This document shows positions 41,764 to 52,600 of a stretch of DNA of 64,000 bases, one piece after another; the stretch's first letter is position 1, and every line of letters begins with the position of its first letter. The stretch spans positions 1 through 64,000 of the forward strand of contig NZ_JACOOJ010000013.1 in the NCBI RefSeq assembly GCF_014287585.1. Reading direction: 5' to 3'. Made by a program: the position numbers and the translations under genes. The DNA is from Parabacteroides hominis. Lineage in GTDB: Bacteria > Bacteroidota > Bacteroidia > Bacteroidales > Tannerellaceae. The notes beneath the pieces are model-generated. The model searched no databases, was not told the DNA's origin, and saw only the letters and a list, made by a program, of their open reading frames with translations.

Positions 41764-43683
41764 TCACTTCAGATTCCACCACAAGGCAGTTCCTACCACA
41801 TCCGGGCCGCCCAGCAGTTCGAGAGCTTTGTTATAGCCTTCGAGGTTGTTCGTCTGGATATTGGCCGGGTAGCGGTAACGCTTCGGATAAAATTCCAGAC
41901 GGCATTCTTTTGAAGTGGCAACCGTCAAAGGGACCTGGTTCAACGGGTTGTAGTCTTTTTCGACAGCCTGGTTCTCGAAAAAAGGTAATCCGATACGGCG
42001 ATGATCGCTCCAGACCTCTTCCGGTAGCCAGGGTACTTGGGCAATATATTTCTGCGTGAATATCTTCGTCATCGCATCGTTATTGTATGCCCCGCCACGA
42101 TAGATGGAGTTCTTCGGATAGGTATAAGTCATCGTCTTGTCCTCCTTCGTGTACGGATCGACATAGTTTACGGTATAGGGCTTTGCCTCCGTCGTATGGT
42201 CGAAATTGACAGATGTCCCGATCCGGTTATATTCGGTAGAAGACAGATAAGCCCCTACTTCACTCAACAAGCCATGATATTCGAAGCTGGCGGTCACTCC
42301 GTTCTCGTAGTTCGATTTGGGAGAACCCGGAACATTCCAACCACGCACGCCAGCTTCAGCCAACAGGAAATAGCTTTCCCAGGGGCCGAAATAGACACGT
42401 TTCTGAGTGCTCATACGATATTGCTTGGACATGGACGGATAGTTATAGTTCTTTCCGGTCAATTCGGTAACCAAACCGCCTTTTACATCCCATTCGCCGG
42501 CTACCCATGTACCCCAGGTATATTTAGGGTCGATTGTCAGCATCGGCTTCGTGTTATCGGCCGGATCGAACAGGGAGACCGGTTTCACCTCGCTGGCGGC
42601 TCCGATATAATCGGAATAGACCACTCCGTCGTTCCATCCGACCACGCTGAACAGTTTCGGTGCACGCGGATCGACATATTGCGGAATGCCGTCGAAATAG
42701 AATCCGGCACACGGATCGTTCGTCGTCAACGGGAAATGCTTATCCAGGTACAAGCCCATGTAAGTATGCGGGTCCTTCAGATGCATCTTCAATGAATCAG
42801 GCAGCGGAAATTCGTTGTTTCCCAAACCGACCACCAGATTCTTGAATGTGACAGACATCGCCTGCGCGTTCCAGGTACGGGACATGACGCTGGTCAAATC
42901 GCTCCATCCGTCCTTTTCCTGTACGCCGGCAAGTTCGGAGAGTGAAGAAATATATCCTTTGGAGGCGGCATCTTCAAACTCGCTCTCGGCTAACTGCGGG
43001 TTGGCATTCACGATACGCATCGCCAGGCGCATACGCAGGGAATTGGCATATTTCTTCCACATATTCACATCTCCCGCATAGAAAGCGTCTTCCGCCGACA
43101 TAGGAGACATATCGATCGACGGATCGAGCGCGGCCTCCGCCTCTTTCAGTTCCTCCAGGATAAAAGTATAAATCGCCTCCACGCTGTCATACTCGCCCGG
43201 AACGCCGGAAAAAGCATCCAACGCCGGGATCGGCCCGAAGCCGTCCGACACTTCCGAGTTCAGGTAAGCCCGCCAGATGCGTGCCATCTGGATCACATTC
43301 TTATAATACGGATAGAGCTCGGCTTCGCCATCGGCCACTTTCTTCTCGCCCAACTGGATGGCTTTAGTCGCCTGGTTCAACCATTTCACGGCGTAGTCGT
43401 TACTCAGGTAGCGCGTAATATAGTCATTATTATCCGTACCGATCGTGAAACCGCTTCCCCGGTTGAAACGGGACGCCCGGTTCCAGGTCAGGATAAACAT
43501 ACGTTCGGCGATCTCCGGATTCATCTGGTCGCCGATGATCGAGGCGTTCAGGAACCATTCAGGCTTCACCTTGCTTTCGTCCACCTGGTTAGGATCTTCA
43601 TTTATCTCCTGAAAATCGCTACAAGATGAAAACAATGCCACCATGGAGAACAGCCCTGTCAATATTTTATTCTTCGTATTCAT
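41764..43683 (-). CDS. SusD-like-2 outer-membrane nutrient-binding lipoprotein
   Basis: 639 residues. The lipobox is SMVALFSSCSDF; the mature start DFQEINEDPNQVDES is the family's usual N-terminus. Helical TPR-like regions follow, e.g. QATKAIQLGEKKVADGEAEL and AIYTFILEELKEAEAALDPS, and the C-terminal part contains the VWSDHRRIGLPFF motif common in SusD-like-2 proteins. Such lipoproteins cap the cognate SusC channel and hold the ligand at the cell surface. It follows its SusC by 33 bp. No glycan enzyme lies near, so the ligand could be a peptide or non-carbohydrate nutrient. Confidence 0.88.
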   Translation of the reverse strand: MNTKNKILTGLFSMVALFSSCSDFQEINEDPNQVDESKVKPEWFLNASIIGDQMNPEIAERMFILTWNRASRFNRGSGFTIGTDNNDYITRYLSNDYAVKWLNQATKAIQLGEKKVADGEAELYPYYKNVIQMARIWRAYLNSEVSDGFGPIPALDAFSGVPGEYDSVEAIYTFILEELKEAEAALDPSIDMSPMSAEDAFYAGDVNMWKKYANSLRMRLAMRIVNANPQLAESEFEDAASKGYISSLSELAGVQEKDGWSDLTSVMSRTWNAQAMSVTFKNLVVGLGNNEFPLPDSLKMHLKDPHTYMGLYLDKHFPLTTNDPCAGFYFDGIPQYVDPRAPKLFSVVGWNDGVVYSDYIGAASEVKPVSLFDPADNTKPMLTIDPKYTWGTWVAGEWDVKGGLVTELTGKNYNYPSMSKQYRMSTQKRVYFGPWESYFLLAEAGVRGWNVPGSPKSNYENGVTASFEYHGLLSEVGAYLSSTEYNRIGTSVNFDHTTEAKPYTVNYVDPYTKEDKTMTYTYPKNSIYRGGAYNNDAMTKIFTQKYIAQVPWLPEEVWSDHRRIGLPFFENQAVEKDYNPLNQVPLTVATSKECRLEFYPKRYRYPANIQTNNLEGYNKALELLGGPDVVGTALWWNLK

Positions 43684-43716
43684 ATCTTTAATTCTCTATT
43701 TTTAATTTTCAATTTT

Positions 43717-46700
43717 TCAGAACCCTACTGTCACATTAAACGTGAACGAACGGCTCGTCGGAGCGGCCCCGTTTTCAAAACCGGTCGCATTCGTGTTGGT
43801 TGCCGAAACGGATTCGGGGTCGATACCCGGCAGGTTGTAATGGATCATCCATACATTGTTGCAGGTAGCAGACAGGTTCAGACGCTGGAACGGCGTCTTT
43901 TTCAGCATCGCTCTGTTGAACGTATATCCTAAGGTGATGTTACGCAGACGAATATTGGTCGCGTCATACGTGAAGACTTCCGGCAAACCGTAATTGCCGG
44001 TCGATCCGATCCGTTCCCAATAGTTCTGGTGAGTAACCGGAACATTGTTTTCCACATATCCCCCGTCTTTCCGGACAACCGTGTTGGGCACGACGAAATC
44101 CTGACGTTCGCCGTTCACCACCGTTCCGGCTGCGTTACCACGTAAAAACAGGTTGGAAGCTGTTGCCGAATAGATATCGCCGCCGATACGGAAGTCGACC
44201 AGGAAACTCAGGTTAAACCCTTTATAAGAGAAACTGTTCGTCAAGCCGAGCATCCAGTCCGGACTTTGGTTACCCACCTTGCTCTTTTCGGTCGAGATCA
44301 GCGGCAGGCCGTCGTCGCCGACGATCACTTTTCCGTAATGCGGACTGTCCTTGTCCGTCACGCGCAGGAAAGTCTGTCCGTAAATATCGCCATAATAACT
44401 GCCTTGTGCCGCCACGATCTGGATCGCATCCAATGTCTTGATGTCATAAAGCGTCACCCCCGGATAAAGGTCGATGATCTTATTGCGGTTCAGGGAAAAC
44501 TGAGCCGTCGCATTCCAGTTGAATCCCTGCGGATCATGGCTCTGGAAGATAGCGCCGTTCAGCGAGATTTCCAAACCTTCGTTCTGGATATTACCGGCGT
44601 TCACCTTACGGGAACTATACCCGGCAAACGGGTCAAGCGGCAAGTTCAGCAACTGGCGGGTAGCATTCGTCTTATACCAGGCGAAATCCAAACCTAAGCG
44701 GTTCTGGATGAAACGCACGTCGAAACCGGCTTCCCATGATTTGATCAACTCGCTTCGTACGCTCGAATCAAACAAGATTTGGCCGGGAGCGGCCGTCGTA
44801 TTCCCGTTTTCGTCTTTTCCCACCGTGTAATTATTGTACAGCTGATAGGGATCGAGGTCATTACCGACTTCCGCATAAGAAGCCCTCACCTTTGCAAAGG
44901 TGAACCATTCCGGCATGCTTCCGCCGATCTTGGGCAACATATCCGAGATCACCCCGGAGAGGCTGACCGAAGGATAGAAATAAGAACGGTTGGCTTTGGA
45001 CATCGTGGACGACCAGTCGTTACGTGCCGTCACGTCCAGAAACAGATAACCGTCCCAGTTCAGCTGCAACGATCCGTAAAGGGAGTTCATCTTCCGGCGG
45101 ATCAGCTCGGAGGTAACGGTCGGTTTATTAATGCCGTTGTTCAGGGAGAAAAGGTTCGGGACCAGCAATTCGCCGGCCGAAGCGTACATCTTGGTTCTTT
45201 GTTGCATCATCAGGTTGCCGCCGAACGTCACGAAACCGCCCAGGCGATCCAGCAAATTGTCTTTGCGCGCGGTAGCCAGGAAGCTGTAGTTGTTTTCGTA
45301 GAATGTTTCGGAACCTTCGTTATACAGGCCGCGCGGAGAGGTGTTACCACCGGCATATACTTTCTCGTTCTTGGTTGTCGTATAATAGTCGGTACCGCCG
45401 CGCAGCTCGATATCGAACCAATTGGTCGGTGCATACTTCAACGATACATTTCCCAAAAGGCGGTTACGGGTATCGTTGTTCTGGCGATATTTGGTCACCC
45501 AGTACGGGTTTTCCTGCGGGTTCTTGGACGCGTCCCACCAGATCATATTGCCTTCTTCGTCCACACTGTTTTTAAATTCCTTGACATTCAGGGAACGGGG
45601 CAGGCCGTATATCGTGTTGAAAAGGTTCGGGACCAGCAATTCGCCGGCCGAAGCGTACATCTTGGTTCTTTGTTGCATCATCAGGTTGCCGCCGAACGTC
45701 ACGAAACCGCCCAGGCGATCCAGCAAATTGTCTTTGCGCGCGGTAGCCAGGAAGCTGTAGTTGTTTTCGTAGAATGTTTCGGAACCTTCGTTATACAGGC
45801 CGCGCGGAGAGGTGTTACCACCGGCATATACTTTCTCGTTCTTGGTTGTCGTATAATAGTCGGTACCGCCGCGCAGCTCGATATCGAACCAATTGGTCGG
45901 TGCATACTTCAACGATACATTTCCCAAAAGGCGGTTACGGGTATCGTTGTTCTGGCGATATTTGGTCACCCAGTACGGGTTTTCCTGCGGGTTCTTGGAC
46001 GCGTCCCACCAGATCATATTGCCTTCTTCGTCCACACTGTTTTTAAATTCCTTGACATTCAGGGAACGGGGCAGGCCGTATATCGTGTTGAACGCATTCG
46101 ACGGGTTCACCCCCTGGATCGGGCGGTTATGGGCATTCATATTGATATAGTTCACTTTGGCATCAACCTTCCATTTCTCCGCCTTATCGAGGAATGTGGT
46201 GGCACGCAACGTGATGTTCGTCTTATTCAGCTTCGATTCCGGTGTGATGCCGGCATCATCCGAACGGTTGATAGAGGTAAAGACGGAAGTCCCGTTGATA
46301 TTCTGCTGGAAACTGACACCTTCGTTAAAAGAGGTTCCGGTACGGAAGAAGGCATCGATATTGTCATATGTCCGGAGAGGAACTTGGTGTCCAAGCCAGT
46401 CCGTCACCATCTGCCCTTCCACTTTCGGCCCCCAACTCAAGCGGGACTGATTGTCGTAAACGCCGACCGATCCTTGTCCGAAGCTGTTTTGCATATCCGG
46501 TTTCAGGAAGATAGATTCGGTCGTGATACCGGCATTCACCGTAATCCCCAGACCTTCGTTTTTCCGTCCAGATTTGGTCGTGATCAGGATCACGCCGTTA
46601 CCTGCCCGCGAACCGTAAAGGGCGGCTGCCGATGCACCTTTCAGGACCGTCATCGACTCGATGTCTTCGGGATTGATATCGGAGAGGCCGTTACCCATAT

Positions 46701-47361
46701 CGGTTCCGGAGTTACCCCAGACATCATCCACACCGCCGGTAAAGTTATCCATCGGCGTACCGTCCACCACGATCAGCGGCTGGTTACTGCCGGTCAGCGA
46801 ACTGTTACCGCGAAGCACGATCTTCGAAGAACCTCCCACCCCGTTACTGGAGCGGACGATCTGCAAACCGGAGACTTTACCGGACAACGAATTGGCAAGA
46901 TTCGGTTCGCGGGAAGACAACAGCTCGTCTCCCTTCAATTCCTGCATGGCATAGCCTAACGCTTTTTTATCACGCTTCATGCCCAATGCAGTCACGACTA
47001 CTTCATCCAATTTCTGCGTGTCTTCTTCAAGATGTACGGACAATGAGGCTTGTCCTGTATAAGGGATTTCCTGTGTGGCGTACCCGATAAAGGATATTTG
47101 GATAATATCTCCCTTTTTTACCCCATCCAGCGTGAAGTTGCCATCCATATCGGTCATTGTCCCGTTGGTGGTTCCTTTTATAACAACAGACGCGCCGGCA
47201 ACCGGTCCTAAAGCATCTTCGACGACTCCCGTGACTTTTGCATTTTGTTGGGAAATGTCAGTGTTCGGATTACCTGCACTTGAAGCTGCATATATATTTC
47301 CGGAGAAACATAACGTGCTCGCAAGCAAAACCATGCTGACAGGCTTAATTCTTTTCAACAT
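43717..47361 (-). CDS. SusC/RagA-type TonB-dependent transporter with an internal tandem duplication
   Basis: 1214 residues. Signal peptide (MVLLASTLCFSGNIYA), a carboxypeptidase-like N-terminal domain (VEDALGPVAGASVVIKGTTN ... ISFIGYATQEI), the SusC box KLDEVVVTALG, the plug domain (EDIESMTVLKGASAAALYGS) and a 22-strand barrel ending in FTFNVTVGF. Residues 425-581 and 582-738 are the same 157-residue stretch, caused by an exact 471-bp tandem duplication (45148-46089). Without it the protein would have 1057 residues, the usual SusC length. The duplicate adds several barrel strands and loops, which would probably disturb the barrel, so the gene may be non-functional in this form or the copy may be a rearrangement state. 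It leads a pair with the SusD at 41764. Confidence 0.93.
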   Translation of the reverse strand: MLKRIKPVSMVLLASTLCFSGNIYAASSAGNPNTDISQQNAKVTGVVEDALGPVAGASVVIKGTTNGTMTDMDGNFTLDGVKKGDIIQISFIGYATQEIPYTGQASLSVHLEEDTQKLDEVVVTALGMKRDKKALGYAMQELKGDELLSSREPNLANSLSGKVSGLQIVRSSNGVGGSSKIVLRGNSSLTGSNQPLIVVDGTPMDNFTGGVDDVWGNSGTDMGNGLSDINPEDIESMTVLKGASAAALYGSRAGNGVILITTKSGRKNEGLGITVNAGITTESIFLKPDMQNSFGQGSVGVYDNQSRLSWGPKVEGQMVTDWLGHQVPLRTYDNIDAFFRTGTSFNEGVSFQQNINGTSVFTSINRSDDAGITPESKLNKTNITLRATTFLDKAEKWKVDAKVNYINMNAHNRPIQGVNPSNAFNTIYGLPRSLNVKEFKNSVDEEGNMIWWDASKNPQENPYWVTKYRQNNDTRNRLLGNVSLKYAPTNWFDIELRGGTDYYTTTKNEKVYAGGNTSPRGLYNEGSETFYENNYSFLATARKDNLLDRLGGFVTFGGNLMMQQRTKMYASAGELLVPNLFNTIYGLPRSLNVKEFKNSVDEEGNMIWWDASKNPQENPYWVTKYRQNNDTRNRLLGNVSLKYAPTNWFDIELRGGTDYYTTTKNEKVYAGGNTSPRGLYNEGSETFYENNYSFLATARKDNLLDRLGGFVTFGGNLMMQQRTKMYASAGELLVPNLFSLNNGINKPTVTSELIRRKMNSLYGSLQLNWDGYLFLDVTARNDWSSTMSKANRSYFYPSVSLSGVISDMLPKIGGSMPEWFTFAKVRASYAEVGNDLDPYQLYNNYTVGKDENGNTTAAPGQILFDSSVRSELIKSWEAGFDVRFIQNRLGLDFAWYKTNATRQLLNLPLDPFAGYSSRKVNAGNIQNEGLEISLNGAIFQSHDPQGFNWNATAQFSLNRNKIIDLYPGVTLYDIKTLDAIQIVAAQGSYYGDIYGQTFLRVTDKDSPHYGKVIVGDDGLPLISTEKSKVGNQSPDWMLGLTNSFSYKGFNLSFLVDFRIGGDIYSATASNLFLRGNAAGTVVNGERQDFVVPNTVVRKDGGYVENNVPVTHQNYWERIGSTGNYGLPEVFTYDATNIRLRNITLGYTFNRAMLKKTPFQRLNLSATCNNVWMIHYNLPGIDPESVSATNTNATGFENGAAPTSRSFTFNVTVGF
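45148..46089 (-). repeat. Exact 471-bp tandem duplication inside the susC gene
   Basis: Units 45148-45618 and 45619-46089 look identical wherever compared, and their junction shares a 3-bp GAA microhomology with the downstream flank at 46090-46092. 471 is divisible by three, so the frame is kept. It covers barrel residues 425-738 of the SusC. Confidence 0.95.
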
Positions 47362-47499
47362 AACTAATGTTTTTTGTTTAATTTATGATACATGTCTTGG
47401 CTGAGACCAACATCTTTTTTGATATATGTAACACAAAAAAAGAGAAGTTGTTTTGTATTTAACTCTTCGGGACGCTTTTTTTCGATTTGGGTACAAAAA

Positions 47500-47545
47500 A
47501 TAAAAAAGCCGCCAACCATCTCCCCTACGAAGACAGTCGGCGACC
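47500..47545 (-). terminator. Intrinsic terminator after the second SusC/SusD pair
   Basis: On the minus strand GTCGCCGAC pairs with GTTGGCGGC (9 bp with G-U pairs) and is followed by TTTTTTATTTTTT. It separates the 47575-52833 pair from the next SusC gene. Confidence 0.7.
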
Positions 47546-47574
47546 CTTAAAGACTTATAACTATTAACAAATAC

Positions 47575-49596
47575 TTATTGCAGAGCACCCTGATTGGCAG
47601 CAGTCGGCCAATACGGATTCTGATAAATCGGGGAAGATGAAACATCTCCGCTACCGGTAGTAATATCCAGATGCTGGATGTTGATCGGCTTCAGATAATG
47701 AGCCATAGCCCATCTGTAACCATCTTTTGCAATCGAGTTGGACAACTTTTCATACGGACGATAGTATTTGCTGAGGCTCGGAGCCGAAACATTCGCTTTC
47801 GGATTATCCATACCGTAAACCAAAAGGCTTTCACCGGTTGTCTCATCCTTATACCAGTTCTGCATTTCACCCCAGATCTTGATACCTTCGATATGGTACG
47901 GGGTTGCGATCATCTGGTCCATTGATCTCCAACGGCACAAATCCATATAACGCAGTGCTTCGGCCATTAATTCGCAACGACGTTCACGACGAATGTTATA
48001 CAAGGTCGGATCGATCAACTGTCCGGCAGAATAAGCCCCCCAGTCGTTCTTAGCTTCTTCGCTCATGACGGTGGCGGCAATTGTCTTGTTGTAATCCGGA
48101 TCGACATGGGCACGTTCGCGCAAGGCTCTCCAATAGCTTTGTGCTTTGGCATCCAGGTTTCCATTCTTTTCATAGCATGCTTCCATATAATTCAATAGAG
48201 CTTCCGATGCACGGAAAGTGATGGAACCGGTATAGTTTTCACCGTTCACGCACTGTGCTTGGTCGAAACTGCCGCCCTTACGCAAAGCATAACCGGTCGC
48301 ATAACCTTTAGCAGCATCACCCGTCAGGATATTAGGAACAGGTTCCACCGGAACGGCATGGTCACCTTCGACAGCCTCGATCAGGATATTTTTCTGTCCC
48401 GGTTCTTTCAGGAAGATCGTCAGACGGGAGTCGCGTTCCTTGCGAACATCCGTAATCGTTTCGTCACCCTTATAACCGCTTCCGGCTGCATAGATCGGCA
48501 GACCGTTTGCCATCAAGAAACCGTCAACCATACCGCGAGTCACACCGACACCGTAATCACCAAACTGCGCTCCAACAACGACACAATGTACCTGGCCGAG
48601 ACCTTTACTATACGGACGCCACAAGAGCACTTCGCTATAGGACGACATATCCACAGCCGAGAACATATCCATATACGGGTTAGCGGGTTCCGTGGCAGCC
48701 TGTTGTACCAATCCCGTATTTTCAACCAAGACAGTAGCATCGGCTACTTCTTGAGAAGCCTCCATTGCCAGTGTAAGGAAATAATTGATTTCGCTGTCGA
48801 TATCGCCAGTCGGGTACTGGTAATTGGCATTGTAATCTTTTTCTTTTCCCGGCCACCCTGGACCATTCGGCACGAAGGCTGTATTTTTGAAATACTTCAA
48901 CCAAGTTCCCTCAAACAGGGCAACACGAGACTTCAACAGCAAAGCCGATTCTTTATTAATACGTGTCTTCGCCTTATCAGGATTAGACTCCATCAACACG
49001 ATAGCCGAATCCAGGTCGGAAATGATGAAACGGGCCACTTCGTTACGCGGCGAACGTTTGCTGGCTTCTACCAGCGGGTCCATCTGGTCGGGTAATGTAT
49101 TCCGCACAATAGGGAAGTCGCCGAACATCTGATAGCGTTTGAAATACTCGTAAGCACGCAGGAAATACATTTCCCCTATATAATGGCGGATATTCGCATC
49201 CGAACCGCTGATCTGCTTGGCTGTATAACGCGGCATCACATTTTCGAGGAAATAGTTACAGCTATAGATGAATTTGAAACGATATGGATCGTCGTCAGCC
49301 TTCTGCGACTGGATCGTCTTCCACTGTCCCGGAATATACTTATTGTCATAATTCATATAAGCCTGGTTATCGGTATGCTGGTCGGTTCCGAACGTTCCGT
49401 AGCTCCAGTTACCGTGCGAAGGCAAAATGTCGGCATACAAACCGTTGGCATAAGCAGCCAACTGCGATTCTTCAGTCAAATAGTTTTCCGGAGAAATAGT
49501 CGACTTGGGAGTTTCATCCAAAAAGTCGTTGCAGGAACACAACAGTCCCAGCAGGGCCACTCCTGCAACATGTTTAAATATATTGATTTGTTTCAT
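47575..49596 (-). CDS. SusD/RagB outer-membrane nutrient-binding lipoprotein
   Basis: 673 residues. Lipobox ALLGLLCSCNDF, then the family start FLDETPKSTISPENYLTEES. Central helices include RHYIGEMYFLRAYEYFKRYQ, a typical SusD TPR1 motif, and the C-terminal half has NIRRERRCELMAEALRYMDL followed by CRWRSM, the RRER..E..E...R..DL.RW signature of the family. It is encoded 12 bp after its SusC and forms the lid of that transporter. The ligand is unknown; no enzyme genes are linked. Confidence 0.92.
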   Translation of the reverse strand: MKQINIFKHVAGVALLGLLCSCNDFLDETPKSTISPENYLTEESQLAAYANGLYADILPSHGNWSYGTFGTDQHTDNQAYMNYDNKYIPGQWKTIQSQKADDDPYRFKFIYSCNYFLENVMPRYTAKQISGSDANIRHYIGEMYFLRAYEYFKRYQMFGDFPIVRNTLPDQMDPLVEASKRSPRNEVARFIISDLDSAIVLMESNPDKAKTRINKESALLLKSRVALFEGTWLKYFKNTAFVPNGPGWPGKEKDYNANYQYPTGDIDSEINYFLTLAMEASQEVADATVLVENTGLVQQAATEPANPYMDMFSAVDMSSYSEVLLWRPYSKGLGQVHCVVVGAQFGDYGVGVTRGMVDGFLMANGLPIYAAGSGYKGDETITDVRKERDSRLTIFLKEPGQKNILIEAVEGDHAVPVEPVPNILTGDAAKGYATGYALRKGGSFDQAQCVNGENYTGSITFRASEALLNYMEACYEKNGNLDAKAQSYWRALRERAHVDPDYNKTIAATVMSEEAKNDWGAYSAGQLIDPTLYNIRRERRCELMAEALRYMDLCRWRSMDQMIATPYHIEGIKIWGEMQNWYKDETTGESLLVYGMDNPKANVSAPSLSKYYRPYEKLSNSIAKDGYRWAMAHYLKPINIQHLDITTGSGDVSSSPIYQNPYWPTAANQGALQ

Positions 49597-49608
49597 TGTT
49601 TCCTGTTA

Positions 49609-52600
49609 TTATAAAGTTACACTAATACCGAATGATATCGTCTTTGACAACGGATAAGCATTACCATTGTTATCCTTACCACCGCTAACGGTTTCAGGGT
49701 CAAACATATTGGCCAGAGAAGTGCCTGTCCACAAGTTTTCACCTGAGACAAATACACGCAACTTGTTTACATAGATCTTATTAGTCAATGTAGAAGGCAA
49801 TGTATATCCTAACTGAACATTTTTCAGACGAATATAGGCCGCACTCTGCAAATAACGAGTCTGCTTTTGGTTGTTCTTGTCTTCATCAAAGATAGGACGC
49901 GGATAATAAGCATTCAGGTTGGCAGACAGATCATTGGAAGCTTCAGCACGGAAATAGTCCGCATGTTCTACAAAACCCGTAGAGTGCCAGATACCACTGT
50001 TACCGATACCCCAGAAATAAGAACTGCCCTGCCAGTAATCACGTTTCATCACCCCTTGGAAGAAAGCACGGAAATCAAAGCCTTTCCAGTCGGCGTTCAG
50101 ATCCAGGCCAAACTGGAAACGAGGAGTATCGTTACCGATCACTTTCAAGTCGCCATGATCATCCAATTTGTTACCACCGTTATCGATTTTACCGTCGCCA
50201 TTCAGATCGGCATACATGATATCACCGGCTGCCCAGTTCGTACCCAATGCATTCTGTCCGCCGTTAGGCAACGAAGCCAGATGCTCGTCCATTTCGCCCT
50301 GCGATTTAGCAATACCGATTGTTTCATATCCCCAAATTTCACCCATCTTACGTCCGGCATTATACTTATCCAATGTTCCGGTCGGATTCGGATAACGGGT
50401 AATTTCGGTCTGTGCATCGGAAAGGATAAATGTCACGCCATAACCCAATCCGTTTTTCAGGCGGTCTTGCCAACTGATGTTCAAATCGAAACCATAGGTT
50501 TTCAAGTCGGTATTGTTCGTCTTCGGAACATCCAGACCCAGAATAGCAGGCAGTTCAGGAGCCGGGCCGATCATATCCAATGTCTTACGTTGATAGTAAT
50601 CGAACGATCCGGTCAGACGATTGTTCAAAGCACCGAAGTCCAAACCGATATTCCAGTTGCGAACGCGTTCCCAGCCTAAGGTTGAACTGATTAAGGCCGG
50701 CACATAAGCTGCATTCGGACGTATGCCACCCTGCAACCATTTACCGTCACTCGCCTTTACTGACAAAGACTGGTAAGTCGGATACCATTCTGTTGTATTC
50801 TGGTTACCCAGTTCACCATACGATCCACGGAATTTAAATGTTCCCACATATTCTGCCAAATCGCCCCAGAATTCTTCGCGAGCCACATTCCAACCTACAG
50901 AGAAAGAAGGGAACCAGTTCCAACGCTGATCTTCACGGAAACGGGAAGTTCCGTCATATCGCAAGTTTACTTCTGCCAGATATTTGCCCTCATAGTCATA
51001 GTTCAAACGACCGAAGAAACCGGCTGTGCTCCAACGTGCACGCGAACCGTTTGTAGAAGGAGTCACCGGATTGCCCTGATAGTCCAGCCCGGTTGTAATA
51101 TCGACTTCCGGCAATCCCGGCACGATAATGCCATTCCGCTGCAAACCGAACTTAGTCTGGCTCAAGCGCTCTGCCTGAAAACCGACCATCGCCTTAAAGT
51201 TATGACCTGATTCCAAACTATGTGAATACTCTGTATAAGCATTGATATTCATATAATTTTCTTTCAGATAATCTTCATGTACATTTGAGCTCTGATTGTA
51301 AACATACGGGTTGCCATCTACGTCATGGTTATAAGTCAGCTGCTTGTCCCAATGACGGTTGGCCGATTTGATACGGTAGTTAAAATCCACATGTGTAACC
51401 CAATTCTTAATCGGTTCGAGGATTAACGAAGCCTGCTGATACAAATTGTCCGTCTGTGTTTTATCACGACCGCCATCGCGCAGACCCAATGCGGGAGAAG
51501 GAGAAGAATACAGATAGCCATTGTTGTCATACAGAGGCAAGGTCGGCCATCCCTGACGAGCCAGGTTGTAGTACAGATCGTCTGTCAAATCGGCAGGACG
51601 TCCGTAATCTTCGCGGGTGAAACGGTTACTGTAATTGAACTTAGCCCAATCCGTCAAAGTCACATTAATTTTAGCCGTCGTAGTATAACGGTTGTACTGA
51701 TCTTGGTTGAACTCCATCAAACCATTCTGATCCAGATAGTTCATAGACAGATAATAACTGATCTTTTCCGTTCCGCCGTTGACACTCAAGTTGTGTTCCT
51801 GAGAGAAAGCCCAATCCCGGTACAAAGCGCCATACCAATCCGTATTCGCATTACCGGCAGCATAACCATCCGCCCAATATTGACCGTTTGCAATAATCGG
51901 ATCTTTCAATGTTCCGTTCTGGTAAGCTTTAATGCGCTCCAAATGCTCGGTAGTAAAGTGTGGAGTCTGGCCGGCATTGACCGCTGCATCGTTATAGAAA
52001 GTAGCGAACGTATATGAATCCATCTGATTAGGAGTCTTTACCGGATCATTCCAACGGAAACTGTTGTTGTAGTTTACAACCGGTTTCCCTGTTCTACCGC
52101 TTTTCGTAGTAATAAGAATTACACCGAAAGGAGCACGGGAACCATAAATAGAAGAAGCGGCTGCATCTTTCAAAACAGATATATTCTCAATATCCTGTGG
52201 GTTGATAGAGTTGATATCACCTTCCATACCGTCTATCAAAACCAGCGGACTACCTTTGGAACCTTCACCGATAGTAGCCGTACCACGTACTTGGATATCT
52301 GCCGTTTTCTCCAAGCTTCCGCTGGATGAAGAAATCTGCAAACCCGGAACCATACCTTGCAAAGCCTGTGTAGCACTCATAACAGGGCGGGATTCTAATG
52401 CTTCCGAATTGACTGTTCCGACAGAACCGGTCAAATTCACCTTTTTCTGAGTACCGAAACCAACAACAACAACTTCGTCCAGTTTCTGGGTGTCTTCTAC
52501 TAATTTGACGTGAAGGGTTGCCTGTCCGGTATATGGGATTTCCTGAGTCGTGTAACCGATGAAAGAAATCACGATGATATCCCCTTTCTTTACACCTTCC

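Noticed and set aside
45148-46089. The SusC repeat as a natural two-domain repeat
   Set aside because: The copies appear identical at the nucleotide level and do not match a domain boundary, so a recent tandem duplication is the better reading.
44779-46959. A 726-codon open frame on the plus strand across the SusC gene
   Set aside because: It is antisense to a well-recognised SusC, has no signal or domain pattern, and owes its length to GC-rich codon mirroring and to the tandem duplication.
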